Of a DNA stretch of 64,000 bases, positions 8,859 through 17,171 are shown one piece after another. Origin of the DNA: DATFWC01 sp963777755 (GTDB lineage: Bacteria; Pseudomonadota; Alphaproteobacteria; Rhizobiales; Xanthobacteraceae); NCBI GenBank assembly GCA_963777755.1, contig CAVZSC010000028.1:71016-135015 (forward strand). The letters are read 5' to 3'. The position numbers were made by a program, and so were the translations under genes. Numbering within the stretch: the first letter of the stretch is position 1; the number at the start of each line of letters is the position of its first letter. The notes beneath the pieces were generated by a model. That model did not search any database and was not told the origin of the DNA. It saw only the letters and a program-made list of their open reading frames with translations.

Positions 8859-8940
8859 TTGTGTTTCCTGAATTGCTGACGTCACCAGGGTGAAAGTCGT
8901 TTCCGGGTGAAAGTCGCTTCCGATCCAGGTCCGGTTCAAT
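8859..8940 (-). promoter_or_regulatory. Conserved 5' leader shared with the 5180 gene
   Basis: Read leftward, it matches the 5112-5179 leader. It has an extra partial repeat: CGACTTTCACCC occurs once, then a second near-copy follows in tandem. A CAGGAA ribosome-binding site precedes ATG 8858. The leader translates open in frame, but its conservation with an untranslated leader argues that it is not coding. Confidence 0.65.
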
Positions 8941-9342
8941 CTCTCCGGCAACGTTTGGCATCTTCAATCCAGTGAATTGAATTTTGCCTGTCAGCGGAGC
9001 CCGAGCCGCTTCACCGCCCAGAGCAGCCGCACATCAGGCAATCGATCGGTGGCGCAGCTAGGCGAGCCCACCACGAAGGAAAACCCCTGCCCTGTGCTAT
9101 CAGCCGGGGTCTTCTCCGCTCGCAGGAGGGGTCAGCGCGTCCTCGTCGCCAGTCTTGCGCCCTTGGTTTAAAAAATTAGCGGCAATCTTGACGGGTCAAC
9201 GGCGCACGGGAATCGAATGTGACGCAAATCACACCCGTAATGCGATCGGGCGAGCCTGTTCACAAGATCGCGATCTCAATTTGAACCCGTTTCGTCGCGT
9301 CAGCACAAAGCGGGCGCAGGCACACCCACGAGCGTCGGTTCG
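8941..9342. other. Intergenic stretch
   Basis: No supported gene was seen. It must contain the promoter of the leftward 8858 gene. The last part borders the RidA relic. Confidence 0.4.
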
Positions 9343-9593
9343 GCGACGTGCCGGCGGCTCGGCAAAGCTTCTCGATGTTGTCGATGATGTGCTCGGCCTG
9401 GATTTGCGCCCGCGAGCCGAACCGGGGTTGCCGCGCATCGTCCAGCGCGGCAATCAGGCCGTCGCCGTCGATCGCCATCTGCGCCGACATGAACAGGAGG
9501 TCGCCGGCCTTCACCGCTTGCGGCTGGTGACGGAATGCGGTCGCACCGCCGGCATCGACGTGGCGCTTCTGCGCGGCGCTGCCGGGCTTCCCC
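9343..9593 (-). pseudogene. Fragment of the RidA-domain gene at 12034-13335
   Basis: About 250 bp are nearly identical to about 12217-12466, inside the third domain of the triple-RidA gene. The fragment carries the same peptide stretches (KAGDLLFMSAQMAIDGDGLI; IIDNIEKL). It lacks both ends of the gene and has neither a start nor the C-terminal residues. It is a partial duplication, not a working gene. Confidence 0.85.
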
Positions 9594-9722
9594 CCGGCTC
9601 GTATTCCTGAAGGCGTGGGTCGACTCTGCGAAACGCAAATGGTCCTTCGCGTGGAACGGCGTGCTTTTGTCTGAGCCGATTGCTATCGTAGGTTCCTGGG
9701 CGGCCCCGCGTGGGAGGGACAT

Positions 9723-10730
9723 ATGTGGCTGGTACGGTCTTCGCTGATTGCACTCGTTGCAGCAATTTCACTTGTGGCGCAGGGCGCATCGAAGGCTGAG
9801 CCCGTCAAGATCCGCGTATCCTGGATCGCGCCGCTTTCGAACTGGGCGTCGTTGCTCATGGAGAAGAAGGAGCTCGCCCGGCACATGGGGCGGAGCTACA
9901 TCCTCGAGCCTGTCCGCTACGCCGGAACGCCACAACAGATCGTAGCGCTTGCAAACAACGAGCTTGAAATTGCAAACCTCGCCTTCTCGACATTGCCAAT
10001 AGCGATTCACAACGCGGGCCTCTCCGACCTGCGGGTCATCGCTGATGAATTCCAGGACGGCGTGCCGGACTACTACTCGCAAGAATATATGGTGCTCGCC
10101 GACGGGCCGGTGAAGCACCTTGAACACATGAAGGGTCGCGTCGTCGCGACCAATGCCGGCGGCTCGGCGGTCGATCTCGCGATGCGCAGCATGCTGCGCA
10201 AGGTCGGGCTCGAGCAGAAGCGCGACTATGTCATGGTCGAGGCGCCATTGCCGACCATGCGTGCCATGCTCGCCGAGAAGAAGGCCGATCTGGTTCCCCT
10301 CGTGGTGCCATTCTCATTCGACCCGGAGTTGCGCCGTATCGCCAAGCCGCTGTTCTACAACCGCGATGTCATGGGTCTGACGCAGCTCCTGTTCTGGTGC
10401 GCGCGCCAGTCCTTCATCGACAAGAACCGGGCCGCGATGGTCGATTTCATGGAAGACACGCTGCGGATCACCTACTGGTTTCTCGATCCGGTGAACCATG
10501 CCGAAGTCGTGGCGATTGCTTCGCGCCTGACCAGGCAACCCCCGGAGCGTCTCGGCTGGGTCTTCACCAAGCAGGATTACTATCACGTGCCGGGAATGCG
10601 TCCGGACCTCGACGCGCTACAACGCAACGTCGCACTCATCAAGGAGCTCGGACTGATCAGTGCTGATACCGATGTGAAAAAGCATTCCGACCTCACGCTT
10701 TTGGACGATGCAGCCAAGCGCCTGAAATAG
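9723..10730 (+). CDS. ABC-type periplasmic substrate-binding protein (NMT1/TAXI-like)
   Basis: The product is 335 residues with a clear signal peptide (LIALVAAISLVAQGASKAEP, cleavage near 25). The mature part has the pattern of NMT1/SsuA/TAXI receptors: VRYAGTPQQIVALANNELEI near the N-terminus, LKGRVVATN-like hinge text (HMKGRVVATNAGGSAVDLAM, about 140-160) and a C-terminal helical region. A GGAGGGAC ribosome-binding site sits 3 bases before ATG 9723. No permease or ATPase gene is adjacent. The next gene is a racemase-fold enzyme, so the ligand may be an organic acid or amino-acid derivative. Ligand identity is unknown. Confidence 0.75.
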   Translation: MWLVRSSLIALVAAISLVAQGASKAEPVKIRVSWIAPLSNWASLLMEKKELARHMGRSYILEPVRYAGTPQQIVALANNELEIANLAFSTLPIAIHNAGLSDLRVIADEFQDGVPDYYSQEYMVLADGPVKHLEHMKGRVVATNAGGSAVDLAMRSMLRKVGLEQKRDYVMVEAPLPTMRAMLAEKKADLVPLVVPFSFDPELRRIAKPLFYNRDVMGLTQLLFWCARQSFIDKNRAAMVDFMEDTLRITYWFLDPVNHAEVVAIASRLTRQPPERLGWVFTKQDYYHVPGMRPDLDALQRNVALIKELGLISADTDVKKHSDLTLLDDAAKRLK

Positions 10731-10769
10731 CCAAGCCGACCGCTTCGGCGCGTTCCGCTCGCTCTGAGT

Positions 10770-10860
10770 CGTCATGCGCGGGCTTGACCCGCGCATCCCG
10801 ATTGGATCGGCAATGCCGTACCCCGTTATCGAGATGGCCGGGCCAAGCCCGGCCATGACG
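10770..10860. repeat. Palindromic intergenic repeat (GTCATG..CGGGC family)
   Basis: CGTCATGCGCGGGCTTGACC at the left is answered by GGCCAAGCCCGGCCATGACG at the right, giving a long imperfect hairpin. A related copy lies at 23633-23722. It lies in the gap after the substrate-binding protein gene and could end its transcript. Confidence 0.75.
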
Positions 10861-10961
10861 AAAGTGGATCGGTTCGAGCGGGACGTGCTGTAGTGAACCC
10901 GTCGATCGCATAACCGGCCGGCCGTCGAGATCGCTCGTTGAAAATTCCAAAGGAGCGCAAA

Positions 10962-11750
10962 TTGGACGCCACGAAGAGATGCCGCATCTGGGCGCAGGGC
11001 GCCACCGATCAAGTTGGCCACCGCGACTATCTGGCCGAGCTGTTGCCGCACATGAAGGCGTGCACGGATCCCAACTCCGAGCTCGAATTCAAGACCATGA
11101 CGCCCTCGGTGACGACAGTGCACGCGCTGTCGGAATTTCGCGTCTCACGCTCGGTGGTGCGCGGCGCCATTCAGGCCGAGCGGGAGGGTTACGACGTGTT
11201 CTTCATGAACCACTTTCAGGACGTCGGCCTGTACGACGCGAGAGCGGCGGTGAAGATACCAGTGCTTGGCTTGGGTGAAGCGACCTTGCTCCACGCCTGC
11301 ACCATGGGCCGCAAGCTCGGCCTGATCGCCATCAATCCCGCCTTCATACCGACCCATAACGAGCAGATTTGCCGCTATGGGCTGCAACAGCGGATCGCTG
11401 GAATCCGGGCGATGGAAGCCAGCATCAGCGATTACATGGAAGCCTTCAGATCGCCCACGAAAAAGTCGGAGCTGCAGGCAATCTTCACACGCGAGGCCCA
11501 TTGCCTCATCGACGGCGGCGCCGATGTCATCGTGCCGACTGGGGGCATTCCGATGATGTTGTTCGGCATGGAACCGGACGCCAATGTGGATGGCGCTCCG
11601 GTCCTCAACGGAGTCACGGTGGTGATCAAAGCCGCCGAGATGGCGGTCAAGCTAAAGCGCCTCGGCGTATCGGTCGCAAGCCGCATCCCGCAGTCAGGCT
11701 TTGCATTGCCATCTGCTCAGACGCTCGATGAGTTTCTGCGCCACGGCTGA
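10962..11750 (+). CDS. Asp/Glu/hydantoin racemase-superfamily protein lacking both usual catalytic cysteines
   Basis: The 262-residue length and fold markers fit the superfamily: SEFRVSRSVVRGAIQAEREG, GLYDARAAVKIPVLGLGEA, MGRKLGLIAI and GGADVIVPTGGIP. The first catalytic cysteine is expected near FMNHFQDVG and the second near VPTGGIPMM, and neither is present. Racemase activity is therefore doubtful; a decarboxylase, isomerase or binding role is possible. TTG 10962 is the better start because AGGAG lies 6 bases upstream, whereas the upstream TTG at 10938 has no such site. It follows the substrate-binding protein on the same strand. Confidence 0.75.
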   Translation: MDATKRCRIWAQGATDQVGHRDYLAELLPHMKACTDPNSELEFKTMTPSVTTVHALSEFRVSRSVVRGAIQAEREGYDVFFMNHFQDVGLYDARAAVKIPVLGLGEATLLHACTMGRKLGLIAINPAFIPTHNEQICRYGLQQRIAGIRAMEASISDYMEAFRSPTKKSELQAIFTREAHCLIDGGADVIVPTGGIPMMLFGMEPDANVDGAPVLNGVTVVIKAAEMAVKLKRLGVSVASRIPQSGFALPSAQTLDEFLRHG

Positions 11751-11796
11751 AGATATCGTACTTGCGTCAACTGACCAGGCTGCCGAACCTTGGTGT

Positions 11797-11984
11797 TAGC
11801 CCGCATTTCTCACACTGCATGGCCCTTCGGGTTGCGCTTCGGGCAACCCCTCGGGTTGCCGGACGGGCACCTCCGGCGTCGCACGGCTCAACCGTATGTC
11901 CTGATACGTTTTTCGCCGCGCGACGCCGTATCTGCCGCGTCGAAAGCGCAACGCAGGCCCATGGAGTGTGAGAAATGCGGGCTA
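11797..11984. mobile_element. MITE-like element with 20-bp terminal inverted repeats (copy A)
   Basis: The ends TAGCCCGCATTTCTCACACT and its exact reverse complement bound 188 bp with no gene. The similarity of the two arms extends imperfectly to about 45 bp. The right interior (GGCTCAACCGTATGTCC to CGCAACGCAGGCC) is shared with the copy at 40114-40385. The structure is that of a nonautonomous miniature element or a large palindromic repeat. No transposase was seen in the window. Confidence 0.75.
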
Positions 11985-12033
11985 GGTCGCGTGAAGCCAA
12001 GACACAGTCCCGCTCGCGCAGACCCGTTGCGGA

Positions 12034-13335
12034 TTACGGCGCGTAGGCCCAGGCTTCGATCATCACGGTCGCGCCCGGAACCGGCAGCGGGGCGGGCACC
12101 TCCACCGCAGAGAACGGCAGCGGCCGGCCGCCGAGGCGGCGCTCCCAGACCTGGTAGACCGGATAGAACTCGTCGAGGTCGGTGTGGAATTGCAGCACGC
12201 GGACGATGTTGTTGAGCGACGTGCCGGCGGCTTGGCAAAGCTTCTCGATGTTGTCGATGATGTGCTCGGTCTGGATTTGCGCCCGCGAGCCGAACCGGGG
12301 TTGCCGCGCATCGTCCGCCGCGGCGATCAGGCCGTCGCCGTCGATCGCCATCTGCGCCGACATGAACAGGAGGTCGCCGGCCTTCACCGCCTGCGGCTGG
12401 TGACGGAACGCGGTCGCAACGCCGGCATCGACGTGGCGCTTCTGCGCGGCGCTGCCGGGCTTCGCCGCGAGCACGTTGATCTCGATCGTGCTGTCGTAGG
12501 ACGCGAGCCCGTGCTCCCGGCAGGGGATGATCGACAGCGCCGGCCGCGTCTTCGCGAAGTGCCGCGACCACGTTTCGTTGAAGGCCGAATAGTCCTCCCG
12601 GTCGGTCAGATAGACCTGGGCATGGATGATGTCGTCGATGGTGGCGCCGGCGAGCGCGAGCGACGGCACGAGCCGCTGCGTGATGATGAACTCGGTCTCC
12701 AGCTTGATCGGCTGGCCGGCCCATTGCTGGCCGACGGCGAGCAATGCCGCCGCGGCAACGCCGTTGCGATGCGGCTCGTCGCCTTTCGCGCTCGCCGTGA
12801 CGCCGGGAACGAAGATGAAGTCCCCGACGGTCAGCGCCGGCGAAAAGCCCGCGGTCGGCCGGCCGGCGAGATGCCGGTTCTCGAGATGGGTGATTTCGAA
12901 TCCCGGCGCCGGCACGATGCCGAGCGCCTGGATGTTCATGTCGGCGCCCGGCAGCAGCAGACCTTGCTGCGTGACCGAGGTCGATGGCGCGACCCGGCCC
13001 GCCAGGAATTCGCGCCGGACCTGCTGATAGGCCGGCACGGCCTTGACCGTCGCGTAGTACTGGTCGGTGCGCACCAGGTTGGTGCGGTCGGTGCCGGCCG
13101 CGCGCAGCACCGCGTCGATGTTCTCCCAGATGCGCAGGGCTTCCTTCTCGCGCTTGGGCAGGCCGGCGTGCGGGGCGCGCTCCGACAGCACGTCCGGCGC
13201 GATGCCGTTCTTGAAATCCTGCGCCATGACGCCGGTGGCAAACACCCAGCGGCCGGCCTTGACGCCCTGCGCGAACTTCACCTTGCCGGCCCCGAGCTCG
13301 ACGGGAAGTAGCGGCTCTGCATTCTTGCTCGTCAT
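12034..13335 (-). CDS. Protein of three tandem RidA (YjgF/YER057c/UK114) domains
   Basis: The product is 433 residues, whereas a RidA unit is about 130. Unit 1 (about 1-150) has FAQGVKAGRWVFATGVMAQD and LVRTDQYYATVKAVPAYQ. Unit 2 (about 155-295) has VGDFIFVPGVTA, IIHAQVYLTDREDYSAFNET and HFAKTRPALSIIP. Unit 3 (about 300-433) has VKAGDLLFMSAQMA, NIVRVLQFHTDLDEFYPVYQ and PLPVPGATVMIEAWA. Each follows the RidA strand-helix order. RidA enzymes hydrolyse reactive enamines/imines, but the Arg at the usual site is not obvious in every unit. A folded pseudo-trimer in one chain is a reasonable inference. ATG 13335 has GGGAC upstream. A much longer upstream frame is a shadow of the next gene. Confidence 0.8.
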   Translation of the reverse strand: MTSKNAEPLLPVELGAGKVKFAQGVKAGRWVFATGVMAQDFKNGIAPDVLSERAPHAGLPKREKEALRIWENIDAVLRAAGTDRTNLVRTDQYYATVKAVPAYQQVRREFLAGRVAPSTSVTQQGLLLPGADMNIQALGIVPAPGFEITHLENRHLAGRPTAGFSPALTVGDFIFVPGVTASAKGDEPHRNGVAAAALLAVGQQWAGQPIKLETEFIITQRLVPSLALAGATIDDIIHAQVYLTDREDYSAFNETWSRHFAKTRPALSIIPCREHGLASYDSTIEINVLAAKPGSAAQKRHVDAGVATAFRHQPQAVKAGDLLFMSAQMAIDGDGLIAAADDARQPRFGSRAQIQTEHIIDNIEKLCQAAGTSLNNIVRVLQFHTDLDEFYPVYQVWERRLGGRPLPFSAVEVPAPLPVPGATVMIEAWAYAP

Positions 13336-13506
13336 CGGCACCGTCCCTTCAGTCGCCGGCAGCATCGCATCGCCGCCGCACGAGGGGAAGAAGATGCGCT
13401 TCGATTTTTGACTCCGGCCTGCGTTCGACACACTATCGTGGCCTCGCCGCACTGGCATGCCTCGTGCACGGTCAATCACAGGTCTGGATTTTAGCGGGAG
13501 CGACCG

Positions 13507-14499
13507 ATGGGATTTGCGTTGCGATGGTTGAGCTGCATTGGAATATCTCTCGCCGCGAGCGTCACCGCCTGGGCGCAGGCGGATAACTATCCGAGCCGCA
13601 CCATCACCGTAGTGGTGCCGTTCCCGGCGGGCGGCCTGACCGACGTGCCGACGCGCCTCGCCGCGTCCCTGCTGCAGGACAAGATCGGTCAGCCGGTCGT
13701 CATCGAAAACCGCACCGGCGGTTCCGGCACGATCGGCGCAACCTATGTGTCGCGCGCCACGCCGGACGGCTACACGCTGCATGCCAATTCGCTCGGCGAT
13801 GCGCAGAACCTTCACTACATGCCGCTGTCCTACCACCCGGTGGACGACTTCGCGATGATCGGCTGGATCGTGGACGGGCCGCCGCTGATCCTGGCGATCG
13901 ACGCCAAGCTGCCGATCAAGACGGTTGCCGAGCTGATCGCGGATGCCAAGGCGAATCCGATGAAGTACAGCTTCGGCACCTCCGGTCCGGCGTCGTCGCC
14001 GAACTCGACGCTGATGCAATTCAAGGCCGCCGCGGGGATCGAGATCCAGGCGGTGCCCTATCGCGGCTCGGGCGAGGCGGCGACCGCCGTTGCCACCAGC
14101 GCAATCCAGGGCACCTTCACGTTCTTCTCGCAGGGCAAGGCGCTGGTGGACACCGGCAAGCTGCGTGCGCTCGCGATCGCCGGCCCCCAGCGTATGGAGG
14201 CCTGGCCGGACGTTCCGACCTTGCCCGAGCTCGGCTTCGAGATCGATACGCGCGGTTTCGTCGGGCTCGGGGCGCCGGCCCGGACGCCGAAGCCGATCGT
14301 CGCCTTTCTCAACAAGAACCTCAACGAGGTGCTGCAGACCGACAGGTTCAAGAAGCCGATGGCGGAGCTCGGCATGGCACCGCCGCCGCCCGCCGACAAC
14401 ACGCCCGAGAAGTTCGACAAGTTCATGCGCGACGAGATCGCGCGGCAGGGCGGGCTGGCCGAGCTGACGGGACAGAAGATCGCGCCGCCGAAGAACTAG
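13507..14499 (+). CDS. Tripartite tricarboxylate transporter receptor (Bug family)
   Basis: The product is 330 residues with a Sec signal ending VTAWAQA (about 25). The Bug signature begins NYPSRTITVVVPFPAGGLTD and continues VIENRTGGSGTIGA, YGS-like FGTSGPASSP and VPYRGSGEA. Bug proteins bind carboxylated or aromatic ligands in the periplasm and deliver them to a TctAB permease. No permease gene is nearby. The last 175 bp are duplicated at 15566-15741. Divergent from the triple-RidA gene, so the 170-bp gap may hold both promoters. Confidence 0.9.
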   Translation: MGFALRWLSCIGISLAASVTAWAQADNYPSRTITVVVPFPAGGLTDVPTRLAASLLQDKIGQPVVIENRTGGSGTIGATYVSRATPDGYTLHANSLGDAQNLHYMPLSYHPVDDFAMIGWIVDGPPLILAIDAKLPIKTVAELIADAKANPMKYSFGTSGPASSPNSTLMQFKAAAGIEIQAVPYRGSGEAATAVATSAIQGTFTFFSQGKALVDTGKLRALAIAGPQRMEAWPDVPTLPELGFEIDTRGFVGLGAPARTPKPIVAFLNKNLNEVLQTDRFKKPMAELGMAPPPPADNTPEKFDKFMRDEIARQGGLAELTGQKIAPPKN

Positions 14500-14566
14500 C
14501 GGCGCGGCTGCGAAACGCGGGCCGCCTACGCCTCCTTGGCGAGCTTGTCCGCGCCGGGGAATTCGG

Positions 14567-15454
14567 TTACCTGCGCGCCTCGATCTTGTCCTGCGTTTTG
14601 GTCTCGAAATCGCTGGCGTCATGGCGCTCGCGCAATTGTCCATCAGGCGGCCCGCTGGTGCGGTTGACCATTCGCCCGCGCTTGACGGCCGGGCGCTGGC
14701 CGATTTCTTTCGTCCAGCGCGTCAGGTTCTTGTATTCGTGCGTCTGCAGGAACGTGCGCGGGTCGTTGTAGGAGGCGCCGTTCAACATGCCGTTGCCGTA
14801 CCACGGCCAGATCGCCATATCGGCGATCGTATATTCGTCGCCGGCGATAAATTGATTGTCCGCAAGTTGCCGGTCGAGCACATCGAGTTGGCGTTTCACC
14901 TCCATTGCAAAGCGGTCGATGGCGTATTTGATCTTCACCGGAGCATAGGCATAGAAATGCCCGAAGCCGCCGCCGACATAGGGCGTTGAACCCATCTGCC
15001 AGAACAGCCAGTTCAGCGCCTCAGTGCGCTTGCCGCGATCCTGTGGCAGGAAGGCGCCGAATTTATCCGCCAGGTAGAGCAGGATCGCGCCGGATTCGAA
15101 CACGCGTCGCGGCGTCTGCCCGCTGTAGTCCATGAGCGCCGGGATCTTGGAATTCGGGTTCACCCCGACAAATCCGCTGCCAAACTGGTCGCCCTCACCG
15201 ATTTGGATGAGCCAAGCGTCATAGTCCGCTCCACGATGACCGGCAGCCAACAATTCCTCCAGCATGATTGTAACCTTGACGCCATTGGGCGTCCCTAATG
15301 AATAGAGCTGAAGCGGATGCTTTCCGCGCGGCAACTCCTTCTCATGCGTCGCACCCGCGATAGGGCGATTGACATTGCCATAGCGCCACTTGGGACTGTC
15401 GTCCTTCTTCCAGACCCAGACTTCCGGCGGCGTGTATTCAGGTGTGTCAGTCAT
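14567..15454 (-). CDS. yghU: YghU-type glutathione S-transferase
   Basis: The 295-residue length and the long N-terminal extension before the thioredoxin fold are those of YghU/GstB disulfide-bond reductases. Markers are HPLQLYSLGTPNGVKVTIML (about 60-80), GFVGVNPNSKIPALMDYSG and ESGAILLYLADKFGAFLP at the glutathione site, and the helical domain with QFIAGDEYTIADMAIWPWYG. ATG 15454 (MTDTPEY) was chosen over 15511 because the upstream residues do not fit. A soluble cytosolic enzyme is expected. The gene lies between an intact Bug gene and a duplicate of that gene's 3' end. Confidence 0.88.
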   Translation of the reverse strand: MTDTPEYTPPEVWVWKKDDSPKWRYGNVNRPIAGATHEKELPRGKHPLQLYSLGTPNGVKVTIMLEELLAAGHRGADYDAWLIQIGEGDQFGSGFVGVNPNSKIPALMDYSGQTPRRVFESGAILLYLADKFGAFLPQDRGKRTEALNWLFWQMGSTPYVGGGFGHFYAYAPVKIKYAIDRFAMEVKRQLDVLDRQLADNQFIAGDEYTIADMAIWPWYGNGMLNGASYNDPRTFLQTHEYKNLTRWTKEIGQRPAVKRGRMVNRTSGPPDGQLRERHDASDFETKTQDKIEARR

Positions 15455-15565
15455 GTTGGGCTCTCGTGTGTCGCTCGACAGGTTGGCCGAATGGATGGAG
15501 TGGATTACCAATAACGCGCAACGCCTCGGCGCTTACTTAAACGTCCGCCCTGGGTCAACGGCCGA

Positions 15566-15741
15566 CAAGGTGCTGCAGACCGACAGGTTCAAGAAGCCGA
15601 TGGCGGAGCTCGGCATGGCGCCGCCGCCGGCCGCCGACAACACGCCCGAGAAGTTCGACAAGTTCATGCGCGACGAGATCGCGCGGCAGGGCCCCGCTGG
15701 CCGAGCTGACGGGACAGAAGCTCGCGCCGCCGAAGAACTAG
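15566..15741 (+). pseudogene. Duplicated 3' tail of the Bug receptor gene (13507-14499)
   Basis: From AAGGTGCTGCAGACC to the stop, this repeats about 14328-14499 with few differences, plus a one-base insertion near 15691 that changes frame. The similarity continues past the stop into the intergenic sequence (GCGAAACGCGGGCCGCCTAC), so the duplication included downstream DNA. Confidence 0.85.
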
Positions 15742-15783
15742 ACGCGCAGCGCGCTGCGAAACGCGGGCCGCCTACGCCACCTT

Positions 15784-16254
15784 GGAGGCTGTGAGCTGGC
15801 GATGCTGTGCGACATTACGATTGCCGCGTCCGATGCGAGCTTTGGCGAACCCGAGGTGCGCGTCTCCGATGTCGGTCCGGCGATCGTCATGCCGTGGCTG
15901 ATCGGATTCAAGAAGGCGCGCGAGCTGCTTTATATGGGCGACAGCATCGATGCCGAGGAGGCGCTCCGGCTCGGGATGGTCAACAAGGTCGTTCCGGTCG
16001 ATGGGTTGCGCACGGCGACTTTGAAATTCGCCAAGTGCATGACCCTTGTCTCACCTGAGGCACTGTATGCAGCCAAGCTGTCGATCAACCGCGGCGCCGA
16101 GGCCGGCGGCTTCCGCAACGCCATCAATGTCGGTCTCGACGTCGTGGCGCCGCTCTATGCCGCGAAGGCGGAATTCGGCGTCAAGTTCGACGAGATCAAG
16201 AAGGATGGGCTCGGCGCGGCCCTCAAGTGGCGCGCGGCGCAATTCAAGGAGTAG
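15784..16254 (+). pseudogene. 5'-truncated enoyl-CoA hydratase (copy 2)
   Basis: One open frame gives LAMLCDITIAASDASFGEPE, then SDVGPAIVMPWLIGFKKARE, then RLGMVNKVVPVDGL, and a natural end at LGAALKWRAAQFKE. The N-terminal third, with the CoA-binding and first oxyanion-hole segment, is missing and is replaced by the duplicated Bug tail. It shares about 350 bp with relic copy 1 at 3310-3660. The frame is intact from 15802, but the product would lack part of the active site. Confidence 0.8.
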
Positions 16255-16257
16255 GAC

Positions 16258-16335
16258 GTGTCGGTCTCCTATCCGCGCCTGCGTAACGTCGTGAAGGCGT
16301 ACGATGGCAAGACCAATGCCGTCGACGACATCACA
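16258..16335 (+). pseudogene. 5' fragment of an ABC transporter ATPase gene
   Basis: AAGGAG precedes a GTG start. The readable start VSYPRLRNVVKAYDGKTNAV followed by DDI matches the beginning of spermidine/Fe-type ABC ATPases. The frame then runs into the tRNA-Arg gene before any Walker motif. It is a truncation whose break point coincides with the tRNA 3' end, as expected of insertion or deletion at a tRNA. Confidence 0.6.
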
Positions 16336-16341
16336 CGAATT

Positions 16342-16418
16342 TGGCGCGCCCGGAACGATTCGAACGTCCGACCCCCAAATTCGTAGTCTGGTGCTCTATC
16401 CAGCTGAGCTACGGGCGC
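16342..16418 (-). tRNA. tRNA-Arg(ACG)
   Basis: A 77-base cloverleaf includes an encoded CCA. The acceptor GCGCCCG pairs with CGGGCGC. The anticodon stem CCAGA/TTTGG encloses loop CTACGAA, giving anticodon ACG, which is edited to ICG and reads CGU/CGC/CGA. The T-arm contains GTTCGAATC. A truncated ABC gene abuts its 3' end. Confidence 0.95.
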
Positions 16419-17171
16419 GTGGCGCTGGTGCGCGGAGTGCTCCTGGCCGCAAGGGCCCGGAAACGGCCCTGTAGCTATAGGCTTCGGGCCGGATTGGCAA
16501 GGCGGGGGGTGGGCGGGTCCATGGTTCGAGACGCGCCTGCGGCGCTCCTCGCCATGAGGGACGAGGGGAGGTCAGACGCGGCGCGAACAGTCCATGCCAT
16601 TCGCTGGCCGGCACTCGATATATATTCCGATTTTCGAAACTTTTGTTCTTGATTTGTTCTCAAATTGATGAAATACTCACCGTCATCCCGGCTCACCGAG
16701 GGCGTCCTCCGGAGACCACCAGAGGCGGAGCGGGGAGCGGTAGCGACGGATCGGCGGACGACTCATCCGTCGGTCTCGTGGCAGCCGCGGTGGAGCGCCG
16801 CGAGGGCGCGCGCGCCTACGTCACTGGCGCGCGGGACACCTCGCAAGGTGTTCCGGTGCTCCCTCGCTTCTTCCTCGTGTCCGACGACGTCGGGCGGGGA
16901 GGAAGCGGGGGAGCACCAGGGTGCGGCGTTCCGCACCAGCGCCCTCGCGGCGCTCCGCTCCCTCATGGGGGCAACGAACTGTAGCCCGGATGAGCGAAGC
17001 GAAATCCGGGAGGGTCTCGCGAATGGCAAGGCCGCCCCGGATTTCATCCGGGCTACGAGTGACGGACGCGAAGCCCGGCTCGAAACGGTCGCAAAAGACG
17101 CGAGCGACCGCCGGGAGGGGCGGAGCGTTGGCTGTATGACATCGTGAATCGGAAAACCGCGGCGGCCGCAC
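16419..17171. other. Gene-poor stretch between tRNA-Arg and the sensor kinase
   Basis: No supported gene was seen. An AT-richer patch occurs at about 16615-16680. The middle is GC-rich with no consistent protein. A palindromic repeat (16981-17056) is the only clear structure. Confidence 0.5.
16981..17056. repeat. Palindromic repeat (GTAGCCCGGATGAGCG family)
   Basis: GTAGCCCGGATGAGCGAAGC and the opposing CCCGGATTTCATCCGGGCTA form a long imperfect hairpin. It contains the GCGAAGCGAAATCCGGG text typical of a widespread proteobacterial intergenic repeat. Confidence 0.8.

Noticed and set aside
10938..10961. Upstream TTG start for the racemase-fold gene
   Set aside because: The AGGAG at 10951-10955 lies between the two TTG codons and fits only the second.
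12034..14643. A single 869-residue leftward open frame
   Set aside because: Its first half is antisense to the Bug receptor gene at 13507-14499 and has no domain. Only 12034-13335 is RidA-like.
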